Assembly: GCA_009760855.2 (NCBI GenBank)
Contig: WPIO01000006.1
Span: 126,001 to 190,000, forward strand
DNA length: 64,000 nucleotides
Direction of reading: 5' to 3'
Source of the DNA: Cristatella mucedo
Taxonomy: Eukaryota; Bryozoa; Phylactolaemata; Cristatellidae
A program made the translations under genes and the position numbers. Below are positions 12,801 to 23,480 of the stretch, in pieces; position 1 is the stretch's first letter; each line of letters starts with the position of its first letter. Under the pieces are notes generated by a model that worked only from the letters and a program-made list of their open reading frames with translations, was not told the DNA's origin and ran no database searches.

Positions 12801-15800
12801 GCGCCGCTGCCGCGGCGCAGCGTTTTCGCCGGGCTGAGCGCTCCGTCCAGCGAGAGACTCCGAACGAGCGCGGCAGTCTCTTCGGCGCTCGGCCCAGAAG
12901 CGTCTAGAAGCATCGGCTTCGAAATTTCTACGGACGAGCTCGAGCCGAATCGCGGCGTGCTGCCTCGATGCGTGCGAGGGATGCTCTCATCTCAAATGGT
13001 GCGCCATAAAGCCGGTCAGCGAACTAGGCCACCCCTGTTCCTACTATGTAACATTTTACATCGTATGCCCCCCATTGCCCCCCGAACGTCAATAACGACG
13101 AAGTTGATCCTAGCTGATTAAACAGCCTCTTTTTGTATAGCGACAGAAGAGCCTTTACGGCTATCACCACCGCTTGTAGTGGCGATACAGAATCACCCAC
13201 CGCAGGAATCGAACTCACGACCTCGATGCCGAGGTCGTGAAAGCAACCGCCTTACCTAGTGTGCCATCACGGAAGTTGTCTTTTAATTTCACTCAACGAG
13301 GAACCGCTGAGTTCGTGTCGTATAAGCTCTTTGAATTTTTGAGCTATAATATTTCATTAATTACACCTCTAGTCCCGCCCTAATGAAAACCTTGCGTGTC
13401 TTGTCCCCAAAATAAATATTTTTCAGCTCTTGCCACCTCAGCAAGATAAAAAAAAATGTGGCTCCGCAACTGTCTGCAGCCATTACGTCCGGTGGGGTCA
13501 GCGACCAGACGCCCGTCGCCGGTTCGCTGCTAAAAGCATTCAGGCCCGGACAGGTAGGTATAACTCCTGTAAGCGGCCGCTGCAACGGCGTCAGGAGTGG
13601 CTGGACCGTCTGTGCGGCCTTTAGCACCGGTTGCAATGTTTAAAAATGTATTAAAACAAACACAGAACGACCAGAGGCCGCGAGAAGGACTGAGTGCAAA
13701 AGAGATTTCTTCTCGCGCACGCGTCGACCCGAGCGACCACTTAATTCCCGGCCCAGCGCTCGACCGATAGAGCTTCTTGCCGAGTAGCAAAGACGGAGCA
13801 CAAGTGCGAGCGCGACGCTTCCATTTCAGCGAATCTCACGACAAATCTCCAGGCAACCGAGACACGCTTCTCATGGGCGTAGCGCGCCAATGCTAGCACC
13901 GAAAAAGCTCGGCTTCGATTCTATTTTCGGCCGAGCCTCGATTACGTGGCAGCAGAGCAGCAATAGTGGCCTAACTGCCTTAAAGTAGGCAGTCCGTCGG
14001 CGTCTCCTGCCTTGACTTGAAGGTGCAACCTGGGTTGTCAAGTTCGAGCTCTTAACCCTTTGGCTAAGACGCAAGTGCCGCAAACCGCAGCCAACGGCAC
14101 TTGCAGAATGATGCGGTTGCTGCTGGCAACCGCAACGAAATCTCTTTCGCAGGGCTTTACGGACTCCGTCTACCGCGCCCGTCGGCAGTACTTTGAGAAC
14201 ATCGCCAAGGCATTCAAGCAGTGAGCACTGCAGCACTACCATCGCCGGCCCACCCGCGACGCGCACCTGTGCTGCCACCGGTTGATGAGAGCGGCGAGCG
14301 CTGTCTTGCAGCGGACAGGAGATTCCTGCAGTCGAGTACTCCGAAGAAGAGAAAGCCACTTGGAGGACGGTGTACACCAAGCTCACTGCGTTGCACGGAA
14401 CGAACGCTTGCAAGGAATACAACGACGTGTTTCCTCGGCTCAAGGAACAGTGCTGCTACAGTCCAGACAGCATACCGCAGCTCCGGGACGTCTCGGGGTT
14501 TTTTAAAGGTTCGTGCGATGCGCATCCAAACGTTCAGCTTTCTCGATGCTGGCGCTCCGAGGCTCGCAAGCCTACCTGGCTCGCGTCCCGTTCGCTGAGC
14601 AGGTCGCACGGGGTTCACCCTTCGCCCCGCGGCGGGCTTGATATCGCCCAGAGACTTCCTGGCCGGCCTCGCATTTAAAGTTTTCTTCTCGACGCAGTAC
14701 ATCCGGCACTCGTCCAAGCCTCTCCACACGCCGGAGCCGTGAGTGCCCTCGCTGAGGCCGCTGCCGCTCCTGCACGGCGCTGGCGCAGCACGCGGCCTCC
14801 GCGGGATTCTGCCGCGACCGCCGAGCGGCGCTGGGTGCACGGTTCCCTGCTCGCCGCAGGGACGTCTGTCACGAGCTGCTCGGACACGCCCCGCTGCTCG
14901 CCGACCCGGCATTCGCCCAGTTCTCGCAAGAGCTAGGATTGGCCAGCCTGGGAGCCTCCGAAGAGTACGTCACGAAGCTCGCAACGGTACGCCGCCCCCT
15001 GCCCAGCGGCCATCCGGCCGGGCCTCAACTCCCCTTCATTGCTGCCGAGCCGGATTAGCCGGCAGGCCGAACGGACGGCGAATCGTGGCCCTTCCAACCT
15101 AGCTGCGAACGGCAGCTGCAGCCGTCGCCTGCGATTAGCTGCCGACCAATGGCCGCTCTTCGACGTGCAGCTCTTTGCTGACTCGCCACCGCTGTGCACG
15201 GCGCCTCGTTGCAGCTTTACTGGTTCTCGGTGGAGGTCGGCCTGTGCCGCCAGGACGGCCAGCTGAAGGCCTACGGGGCCGCGTTGGTGTCGTCGTTTGG
15301 AGAACTCGAGGCGAGCCGCACGTGACCCTACCGCCCATTCCCGCCAGCTTGCACGAAGCGCTTCTTCCGGCCCGCTTCAGCGCGCTCCACACCCCTCCCC
15401 CGCGACGCCGTCTGAAACCGCCGACAAAGGGTCCGCCAGCGACGCCGGCTTCATTGCAGTACTGCCTGACGGACAAGCCCGAGACGAGGCCATTCTTGCC
15501 TGAATCGGCATGCGACCAGCCGTACCCAATCACGTGCTATCAGCCGATTTACTACGTGGCGAGCTTCGAAGACGCCAAGTCCAAGCTACGGTGGGAGCGC
15601 GAGCGATCAGATTATGCCTGATTTTCTGCAACGTGTGTGACGGTCTTCGTTTGGCAGAGCTATCAGGAACAGTCAGCGCAGCTACCGGGCCCGAATGACA
15701 AGTTCTGCCCTCAGCCCCCTCAGGCTGCTAAGAGCAGACGCCTCGCGTTTGCGACCGTCGCATTAAGCGAGGCTTCCCCTAGTCAGCGAAATGTAGTACT

Positions 15801-18512
15801 CATGGCGGCACGGTCGTGCGAGCACCTTACCCCTTGGCCTAGACTCTTTTTTTTATCCTAGCCTAGCTAATTCATTGAAATTGTCTTCCGGAATTTATTT
15901 GGATAGATTACTAGTGACATCCTGTAATGCACTAGACCTCCACCCGCATGCAAAGTAAATACCGGTGTAAGTATCTGCGATACCTTTGATATGACTAATA
16001 AGTTAAAGAACTGCGTCGAAGAGAGCGCGTTCTTCACGAATGGAAGATAATCCCACACATCGTTATAATAATTGTATTACGTTAGAACGGCGTCCTATGA
16101 GTACTCAATCTCCTTTTGGGCACTTTATGTATGCTGTAAAAAAAGCGTGACCATACGGTAAAAGGTAAATTGCACATTGTCAATATGCATAAAACGATTA
16201 TTAGTTATAAGCTTAGTGTTAGCACGCCCTAGGACCAGCAAATGGTATGAGGAACTAAAGCTAAACAAAGCTACAGCAAAGCCTATCGCACCAAAAGCAA
16301 AGCGTAATACTGCATTGCAATTAATGCATATAGAACTAAAAGCAAAACAGAGCTGTTCCTTCATTAGGAAGGCGACACTACCAAACGAAACTTCACAAAC
16401 TGTTGCCAAGTTTTCCATCTTCCTTTCTTTGTCAAAGACTCTTGAGAGAAAAAATGTCACTAAGCAGCCTGTAGCACATGTTGAAACAATTGTCAGGATA
16501 TTTTCAGTCGGGGCTCAACGGGCAGCACTCTGCTGAACTGCTCTCCGACGCGCAAACAATGACAAGCTATGTAGCACTAACTATGAGAATATCGCTGCCT
16601 AGCGCTGCTGTATCTATCAGCTACCTTCTACGCTATTGATCACTATGTCCTACTTGAAGGATTGAGAACAGTCGTCTGGAAGACCGGGCACTGGTGTAGT
16701 TCAAATCGTACTTGTCCGGTGCTCAATTCGTGGCGTGTCGAGGTTCAGGTCTCATCCACCAGACCAGTCACCTGTGAGTCCATATAAATTCATTCTCAGA
16801 TAAACTGAATGCCTGCCTCGCTGAAGTTAGATCCATCTATAACAAATGTACAATATTACTATTATTTAGATGTCGGCACATTTCCTTAAAATAAACGACA
16901 ATAAAACGGAACTGGTTACTCGCAGGACACTCCAAGGGTGTGGCTGGACTGGAAGGCTTTGCTCTTCTAATAGGTGATACTGTTGTGCGACCATTCACTG
17001 TGTGCTCGGAATTTAGGTGTCGTCTTCGACAGCTGCCTAATTTTTGAAAGCTTCGTTAAGAAGACTGCTCCACAGCTTGCCATCGTGTCCTATCCACATT
17101 TAAGATTAGGAACTGTCTTCCAAAGTGGCTTGCAAAAACTTTAATTCGCTCCCCAGTTCTGTCTCGGCTAGATTTCCATTTTGACTGAGCTTCCGAAAAA
17201 GAGATGCACTGCACCACTGCAGCTGGTAATGAATGTGACTGCAAGGCTAGTTTACACATCCCCGAGGTTTGGCGATGTTTCTCTTTGCTGAAAGCTTGGA
17301 TGGCTGCGGGTTAATTATCGGATACAGAGTTCTTACATTGACCCGCAAGGCCCTTACGGCTTGGCTCTTTCGTAAAAAAAAAGCTAGCTGATTCAATAGC
17401 CTGTTTTGCATAGCGACAGAAGACCCTTTACGACTATCACCACCGTTTGCAGCGGCAATAAAGAGCCACTAGGCCACTGCAAACGGCTATTAATATGGCT
17501 GCAAGGTTAGTTTTCAACTTCCACAGGTTTGATCACGCGTCTCCTTTGCTAAAAGAGCTAGGATGGCTGCCGGTTGATCAACGGATACAAAGCGAAGTTC
17601 TTACGCTGACCCACAAGGCCCGCCATGGCTTGACTCCTTCGTACCTAGCTTAACTGCTGCATCAGTTTCAGCCTGTTCGCACCCTGACGTCCTGTGTGGA
17701 CAATAAATTAGCTGTCCCATTCCTCCGCTTAAAGACAGTTGGCGACAGAAGCTTTAGCTCTGCAGGTCCTAGACTGTGGAACTCGCTTTCACAATTCTTA
17801 CGCAACGACATCTACTCTCCTACTGCCGACTATGGGTCATCCTTTCCACCGGTCCTGAGCTGCTACTTCCACGCTACTCACTAGCTCGACTGCTCTCCCG
17901 ACTCTGCTATGCTTCCCACTTTCTCTTTGTTGTGTGAGGCGACGTCTGTTGGCTACCGAATGCTTACCCAAAGCCGCTTAGGCTGTGAGTTCGCTATGCA
18001 TAATTCTCCTGCGTTACACCCACATAGTCTTTGTGGAGTTACAGACGAAAATGCATTACGTTATTTAAGTTGATATACTGCTTGATTGGGAGACGGTGCA
18101 GGCGAAAGAGGAGTGGTGTGATCTGGCCACTGGGCAGCTCACAACATAAAAGCTTAGCTGCTGATCTGTATGTCATGCATGTGCAGTATCTCCATTCAAA
18201 CATCCAATGGATCACGACATATTGTGCCAGCAATCATTCGGCGTCACTTCATTGGCTAAGACAAAATGTGGGATTAGAAAAAACCTGAGGCCAGCTTACT
18301 GTTCGGTTCCCCGTTTCCTCAAAAGTACTCTTAGTATGTTTCCGGTTGGTTGTAGGACATCCCCCTTGGACGTTCCCCCCTCCTGGACATTCCCCCCTGT
18401 TGCCCCTCGTGGCCCCTTGGACATTAACCCCCCCCCCGTAAGACATTTCCCCCTATGTTGATGAGTGTATAACTAAGAATGCAGATTATATATATATATA
18501 CACATATATTAT

Positions 18513-18569
<57 letters not shown>

Positions 18570-20782
18570 GATCAAATGAAGTTCACGCTCCATTGCAATA
18601 AAATCAACTCAGTATAATTAGAAGAATGGATGGATTGGAAGGATGGTTTCTAAGGAAGCGAGCGGCGGCGGCGGTTGCAGCCTGGCGGTTGCAGTGGCTG
18701 CGGCAGCGGTCAATTATACAGTTATATACAGTCTTATACAGTTCGGTCCCGAGGGAGTTGGGTCCCGCTCGACGCCGCCAGGCACTCGTTCGTACCCGTC
18801 AAACGGCGTGTCGAGCGTTCCTGCTAATGAGCGCTAAGCCTCAGCTGTCTACTGAGTATACCTCGAGCTCGAGAGATCTAGTTGCGCCCTAATACGCACG
18901 AATTTGTAACGCCGAAGGCTCGGCGGGGTAGGCTTGACCTGCCGCTTACCTAGCGGCGTAGCCTATCGCCTAATGCCGTTCGGTGCGCTTCTACGCGCAA
19001 TAAGCTCGCCGCCACGAAACGAGCGTTTCTGGCGCTGACCTGCTTACCGTTACTAAAGGGGGTCGTGAGTCCGCGGCGTGAATTGGAAAGCGAGACACAC
19101 AAATTGGGGATTTTACTGAACTTTATTCGCAAGCGCACAAAGTCGCTGCGCGTCTAGTTCAGCTTTATCTCCACACTCCTCGCACGTTCAACACTCTTGC
19201 GGAGGGAAAGCGCGACCCGGACCCTAAACCCTAACCGGTGAACTAGGAATCCGTTCCCACCTGTGCCGAGGGAATACCCCAAACACGCCAACTTAAACAC
19301 TCGAGCGGAGGGAGTACTTCTCCACACTGAAGTGCGAACCGGAGTCTAAACCCTACCCGGTGAACTAGAACTCGGTTTCCACCAGTGCGACCGGAATACT
19401 CCACACACGCCAACTCAAGCACTCCTGCGGAGGAAATACTTCTCCACACTGAAGCGCGACCCGGAGCCTAAACCCTACCCGGTGAACTAGAGCTCCACAC
19501 ACGCCAACTACGCCTAGCTCGCGCCGGCAAATCCCTATGCCGAGACCACGTGCTAGCGCGCACACACACGACACAAAAGAAACACAAAACACGAAAGAAC
19601 ACACAAAATGCCAGCTCGGGCGCGATACGACCGTGTTCGGTGGAGTTCCACCGAATCCTCCTTGCGCTGTCTCGTCTTGTTCCGTCCATCGTCGGCGGAC
19701 AGCCCGCCCTCCTCCCTCGCTTTCAGAGAAACGAGTGCGACGGCGTCGAAGCCGGACCAAAGACAAAAGACACGAGGCAAAAGACCCAGAGCGAGCGTCG
19801 CTCGACTCTTAAATACTTGGCTGAGACAATGGGGCAAGAGCTTAGTGGTATTGGGCCCGACACCATGGCCCATTAAGGTGAGGAATTAATACCGGCACTA
19901 GGCCACTGGAATGTCCCCTCTGTCCAGCTTGAATGGCGAATGGGTTCCAGACGCTTCTTTCTTGGGAAGAGGGAAGGCGGGGGTTGACAGGCCAGCCAAC
20001 ATCTATCAGCAGCTTCCGCGAGTATCGGACCAATTCTAAAGGCCGAAGGCCGCTGCTCGTCTCCGAGCTTCCTGGCCTGCTCCTAAGCGCTTCCTCTCTA
20101 ACCGCACTGACGCTCCTCTCTGGCTCACTGCTCCAGGACAAAGGGGCTCTAGCCCGCCGCCGAACAGCTCTTGTTCGCGCTAAAATTCAGCCAAAGCCAG
20201 CAGGGCGCTACAAATTAAAGTGCGGAATACAGCAGTGGCGGATTTAGGCGGCGGAGGCGCAGCCCGCCCTAAACCCTAAACACTAAAATCCTAAACCCTA
20301 TACACTTAAACCCTTAACCCTAAATTCTAAACCCCAAAGCCATAAACGCTAAACCCTAAAAACCCTTAACTCTAAACCTTATACGGGGGGAATGCCCTAC
20401 CTCAGGGGGAATGTCTGGGGGGGGGGAGTTCGGTGGGAGGGGACGTCCAAAGGGGGAATGTCCGTACCCCTTCTGGTTTGCTTTGGTTCATTAGCTGACC
20501 AAAAGACAGCATATGGACGATTTGGGTTTGAAATTTTCACGGCGAACTCTGTTGTAAAAACAATGTGATCGTATGCATGTTAGATACGATGCAAAATATA
20601 AAAGCCGCTCCATTACTGTAGCAGACGCACATGCGAAAGCGTATGATGGATGGGTTGCATGGTTCAAATCGAAATCTTCGTCGACAAATTCCAGGGCCTG
20701 GGCAGAGCAGATTCAACGTTCATTTACATGTCGATACAACCCTATTACACAAACCATAGACCTTCTTTACAAGGACAACTAA
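9758..20782 (+). CDS. PAH: Phenylalanine hydroxylase (BH4-dependent aromatic amino acid hydroxylase), multi-exon, first exon(s) not found
   Basis: This cytosolic enzyme uses tetrahydrobiopterin, iron and oxygen to turn phenylalanine into tyrosine. Ten exons joined in phase give 396 residues. Residues 1-80 hold an ACT regulatory domain (SVTF, then LLHIESRPS). The catalytic domain runs from PWFPRR (residue 88) onward. Iron ligands are His254 and His259 in CHELLGH and Glu299 in WFSVEVGL; the 45-residue His-to-Glu spacing matches the family. Features favouring PAH over tyrosine or tryptophan hydroxylase are [42 protein letters not shown] and SSFGELEYCL..KP. The protein stops 8 residues after the [11 protein letters not shown] loop, so the C-terminal tetramerisation helix of animal PAH is missing. 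About 30 N-terminal residues are also unplaced; an ATG at 9595 is a weak candidate. One intron is GC-AG. A partial duplicate lies at 869-1833. Family certain, subfamily likely. Confidence 0.92.
10084..11110 (+). mobile_element. LINE family A copy, degenerate, inside PAH intron a
   Basis: Plus-strand copy of the reverse transcriptase ORF with the pieces [38 protein letters not shown] and [12 protein letters not shown]. Frameshifts break it, it lacks the proper tail, and it runs in the same direction as the gene. Confidence 0.85.
11469..11625 (+). CDS. PAH: PAH exon b: rest of the ACT domain
   Basis: Acceptor gttgcag at 11462-11468, donor gtgtgc at 11626; phase 0 in, phase 1 out. Encodes [14 protein letters not shown] and the following strand and helix ([16 protein letters not shown]). 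The frame is open upstream to 11301, so an earlier acceptor is possible, but joining at 11469 restores the normal ACT spacing. Confidence 0.85.
11626..12707 (+). other. PAH intron b, GC- and CpG-rich
   Basis: A very GC-rich intron with long overlapping open frames on both strands (up to 347 codons on the minus strand) and no recognisable domain. No repeats of the LINE or SINE families are seen in it. Confidence 0.6.
12708..12796 (+). CDS. PAH: PAH exon c: entry into the catalytic domain
   Basis: Acceptor gttgcag, donor gtgagc, phase 1 in and phase 0 out. Encodes [18 protein letters not shown] and [10 protein letters not shown], the conserved start of the hydroxylase core. A degenerate copy of this exon lies at 869 to about 960. 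Confidence 0.93.
13112..13271 (-). mobile_element. SINE family 2 copy, well preserved
   Basis: On the minus strand it starts with a tRNA-like head with an A box (GGCACACTAGGTAAGG) and a clear B box (GAGTTCGATTCC). A body then carries the block GGTGATAGCCGTAAAGGC and CTCTTCTGTCGC, and the unit ends near AGGCTGTTTAATCAGCT. A pol III promoter is implied. It lies in PAH intron c, antisense to the gene. Confidence 0.9.
14153..14220 (+). CDS. PAH: PAH exon d
   Basis: Acceptor ttcgcag, donor gtgagc, phase 0 in and phase 2 out. Encodes [20 protein letters not shown] and continues to the split His139. The same exon with about 95 percent identity lies at 1711-1778, but without the acceptor AG there. 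Confidence 0.95.
14312..14508 (+). CDS. PAH: PAH exon e
   Basis: Acceptor tcttgcag, donor gttcgt, phase 2 in and phase 1 out. Encodes [18 protein letters not shown], then the THAC-like segment ([14 protein letters not shown]) and [12 protein letters not shown], all conserved in animal PAH. Confidence 0.95.
14603..14738 (+). CDS. PAH: PAH exon f
   Basis: Acceptor gctgagcag, donor gtgagt, phase 1 in and phase 2 out. Encodes [15 protein letters not shown] and [12 protein letters not shown], then TQYIRH and TPEP, the pterin-binding part of the active site. Confidence 0.95.
14860..14986 (+). CDS. PAH: PAH exon g: two iron-binding histidines
   Basis: Acceptor gccgcag, donor gtacgc, phase 2 in and phase 0 out. 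Encodes [16 protein letters not shown] and [14 protein letters not shown]. The two histidines of HELLGH bind the catalytic iron. Confidence 0.97.
15215..15310 (+). CDS. PAH: PAH exon h: iron-binding glutamate; ends at a GC donor
   Basis: Acceptor cgttgcag, phase 0. Encodes [26 protein letters not shown]. The glutamate of SVEVGL is the third iron ligand. The only donor that joins correctly to the next exon is GAG followed by gcgagc, a GC-AG intron; the joined protein has no gap against the family. Confidence 0.93.
15460..15590 (+). CDS. PAH: PAH exon i
   Basis: Acceptor cattgcag, donor gtggga, phase 0 in and phase 2 out. Encodes [12 protein letters not shown], then [17 protein letters not shown], the C-terminal part of the catalytic domain. 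Reading on without splicing would end after about 8 more codons. Confidence 0.95.
16797..17372 (+). mobile_element. LINE family B fragment in the last PAH intron
   Basis: Matches the copy at 61425-62600 from just after the reverse transcriptase box to about two thirds of the remaining ORF. Degenerate, no tail. Confidence 0.8.
17386..17467 (-). mobile_element. SINE family 2, partial
   Basis: Only the non-tRNA part of the SINE (minus strand) is kept, from the AGCTGATT end to the GCAGCGGCAATA block. It sits between two fragments of LINE B. Confidence 0.75.
17468..18060 (+). mobile_element. LINE family B fragment, 3' part
   Basis: A second LINE B copy that overlaps the first in element coordinates, so it is a separate insertion. 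It includes the conserved ORF end ([43 protein letters not shown]) with frameshifts. Confidence 0.85.
18487..18568. repeat. (TA)n microsatellite
   Basis: About 80 bases of TA with a few interruptions, directly inside the left arm of the composite unit. Confidence 0.95.
19170..19510. repeat. 122-bp tandem repeat with a CCCTAAACCCTA-like core
   Basis: The landmark CCGGTGAACTAG occurs at 19235, 19357 and 19479, exactly 122 bases apart each time. Nearly three copies are present. Each copy carries CCTAAACCCTA just before the landmark and a CTCCACAC block, so the unit resembles a short satellite with a telomere-like core. Confidence 0.9.
20267..20381. repeat. Degenerate CCCTAAA array
   Basis: About fifteen imperfect copies of a 7-base CCCTAAA-type unit. 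Animals normally use TTAGGG ends, so this is an interstitial repeat and not a chromosome end. The same core is found in the nearby 122-bp repeats. Confidence 0.8.
20695..20782 (+). CDS. PAH: PAH exon j: terminal exon, short C-terminus
   Basis: Acceptor attccag, phase 2 in, completing an arginine. Encodes [28 protein letters not shown] and a TAA stop. The NPITQTID part corresponds to the loop used for dimerisation. The roughly 25-residue helix that forms tetramers in animal PAH is absent, and no donor after the loop would allow a further exon. Confidence 0.9.
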
Positions 20783-22520
20783 GATAGACAGCTCAGCTAT
20801 ATTTCGTCTGTAAGTATTCTGATTAGCGATGTGCATTTTTCCTGCTATATACGCTGTAAGTACTCAAAACGTTTTTGTTGCGCATCTTTCCTATGAACCC
20901 GTCATCGCCTTACAATCCAATCAACAAAGATTGCGTAGGGGTTGACAGAGGGTGCAATATCCTAAAAAAAAACGTTGGTGGCCTGCAACTATTAACAATG
21001 CATGCATACCAATACAGCGCTTACATCAGCAGACATATTAGTCAGCATAACTCTGTTTACCATTTGTTTTAGCCAACGTGGAAGTTCCGGAGGATGCAAT
21101 GAAGAAATGATTGAATACATTTAAACTTTGAAAACGAGGCATTTACTATTCTTGCTTATCTCGTAGCAATGGAGGAATATAAATTGGATTGAGAAGCAAG
21201 GCCGAGTGCTGCAGTATCGTTCTATTCTTTTTTTTTACACACTAGTAATACAGACTGAACCGTGGTGACCTTCATATTGTGGCCGTTATAGCAGACGACA
21301 CTGCTTATTACTTGTAACTTTAAGTGCAGCAATGAATAATAATGCCGAATTCGGCGAAAGGTTTTAATCCGTGGAAAGCTATCGGGAATGTAGATGTTGC
21401 TCATAAGAGCGCCTTTCCAAAGTTCGTCTGCAACAACCTAGCCTCTTAGATGCAACAAGCACACCTAATAGCTACCCGCGATAGCTTGCATTGAAATCTC
21501 GCTTGCGAAAAAAGCACGCCCTGCAGATGCCTCCAAATCTGTCTGCAAATCTGTCGGCAAATATACTGAGTTTATCCTCGTTTTGAGAGCCCGTATAGAA
21601 TGGAAAGAAATGGCACCCGGCTGCCCTCTAACAGCTGCTAGCATTACCTTTTGAAGCCCCGAAGCACGTTATCACTCCAACATAGATCGCTTCGTCTAAA
21701 CAATTGACAGTCCCCTCTGGGAACCTACTCGACGTCACAGCCTTTTCAGCTCCATCATCACCAGGATAATGTGACCAGGACAAGTGTCCATATTTCAGCC
21801 AATAAAAAACTCACGGCCGCACGACCACCTTGATAGCAGCTTAAGTCGAGCATACAACTAGATCGTAGAAGATGCGAAAATTCTGTTTCACGCAGTGACA
21901 CTAGATCAGGTAGTCATTAGGAAGCAGCCGACTAAACGCACGGTAACGTCGGATTCTGCAGTAGGTGAATACCAAGAGCGCGTTTTATTGCCACCAATTT
22001 AACAGCGGGAGTTACATTTCCTAATGTTCTACAGTACCATCTCCGTCAACACACCGTGGGCTGGCGGAAGTTAAAATTGCATTAATAAAAACTTAGTTAA
22101 ATTATGACAAGAATAACTGACAAGTTATACATGTCGGAATGTGTTCACTTTTCCTTAGAAACTGCTGCACCAAATGGTGCTTTCCACGACAATTAGATCC
22201 TAGCATTCACTAAATTATAAAATGAATCAAATCAGAACAGCAATCTTATTACGAGCACTAATTGATTTTTTCCGTGCTCCGAATAAGTTTCACCTGGACC
22301 TCAATTGTAATTGAAAATCCCTCGAGTACAATTTGACTACATTTACAATGTAGATGAGGGTCGGGTATTTAAGCTATCACTTGGAGGGAAGGCTTTAAAC
22401 ACAGCGTTGACAGCAGGAGGATGGAATCTCGATGGCTGCATTGTTCCAGCTCCGGCCTGCTAAACGAGAGGTTGCAGCAACATTCCCGCTAGAGGCAACA
22501 TTCTGCTCCCAGTCCAGCGG
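20783..22520. other. No gene recognised
   Basis: AT-rich sequence after the PAH stop. It should hold the PAH 3' end. I find no close AATAAA; the first clear ones lie near 21800 and 22085. Confidence 0.45.
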
Positions 22521-22524
22521 TTGA

Positions 22525-23480
22525 TTGATGTCAGTCGTTCAGTATTTCCACAAATGACGATAAAATCGAACTGCTTCTCATAGGACACCCTAAGTGTGTG
22601 GCTGGATTAAAAGGCTTTGCTGTTCTAATAGGTGATGCTATTGTGCGACCTTCACCACGTGCTCGTAATCTAGGTGTCGTGTTCGACAGCTGTCTCAATT
22701 TCAAAAGCTTTATTCAGAAGACTGCCTCTACAGCTAGCCATCACATCCGATCCCTATCCAAGACTAGAAGCTGTCTCCCTCAGTGGCTTGTAAATAATTT
22801 AACTAGCTCTTTAGTTCTGTCTCGGCTTGATTATTGTAATTCCCTTTTGGCTGGGCTACCAAAGAAAGCTATTATGCCACTACAGCGGACTATGAATATG
22901 GCTGCAAGGCTGGCCTTCAAGTCCCAGCGGTTTGAGCACGTCACCTTTGCTGGAAGAGCTAGGATGGTTGCCGGTTGAGCAAAGGATCCAGAGCAAATTT
23001 CTTATGCTGACCCACAAGGCCTGCCACGGCTTGGCTCCTTCGTACCTAGCTGAACTGCTGCATCAGTTTCAGCCTGTTCGCACCCTCAGGTCCTGTGTGG
23101 ACAATAAATTAGCTGTCCCATTCCTCCGCTTAAAGACAGCGACAGAAGCTTTAGCTCTGCAGGTCCTAGACTGTGGAACTCGCTTCCACAATTCTTACGC
23201 AACGACATCTACTCTCCTACTGCCGACTATGGCACATCTTTTTCAGCGGTCCTGAGTTGCCACTTCTATGCTACTCACTACCTCAACTGCTCTCCTGACT
23301 CTGCTATGCTTCCCACTTTCTCTTTGTTGCGTGAGACGATGTCTGTTGGCTACCGAATGCGTACCGAAAGCCGCTTAGGCTGTGAGTGTGCTATACAAAA
23401 CTCTCCGGCGTAACACCCACATGGTCTTTATGACTTTGTGGAGTTACTGACGGAGATACATTACATTACATTACAATTAT
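22525..23480 (+). mobile_element. LINE family B copy with tail
   Basis: Begins in the region after the reverse transcriptase box and runs through the C-terminal ORF ([39 protein letters not shown]) with a few frameshifts. It ends in a tail of ATTAC units at about 23458-23480. The tail defines the 3' end of family B. Confidence 0.9.

Larger units (their letters stand above)
18355..20466. mobile_element. Composite 2.1-kb unit with inverted arms of GGACATTCCCCC-like motifs
   Basis: The left arm (18355-18452) has about five copies of (G)GACATTCCCCC, spaced by C-rich linkers. The right arm (20384-20466) has three to four copies of the reverse complement (GGGGGAATGTCC), and one pair with GGACGT matches in order when the arms are inverted. 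Between them lie a (TA)n tract, a GC-rich part with 122-bp tandem repeats, and a degenerate CCCTAAA array next to the right arm. No transposase frame is visible. The unit lies in the last PAH intron, 230 bases before the final exon. I propose a non-autonomous transposon with repeated termini; this is inference. Confidence 0.5.

Noticed and set aside
11870-12913. 347-codon minus-strand frame
   Set aside because: It overlaps PAH exon c on the opposite strand in GC-rich DNA where stops are rare; no domain, and the plus strand clearly codes.
13200-13271. Functional tRNA gene
   Set aside because: The A and B boxes belong to a SINE head: the same unit with the same body recurs many times, and a proper cloverleaf is not formed.
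20267-20381. Chromosome end
   Set aside because: The CCCTAAA array is short, degenerate and followed by the last PAH exon and 43 kb of ordinary sequence.
9758-20782. Tyrosine or tryptophan hydroxylase
   Set aside because: Several positions (VYRARR, EEEK.TW, SSFGEL.YCL..KP, EY..KLAT) fit PAH better, though a formal tree was not possible.
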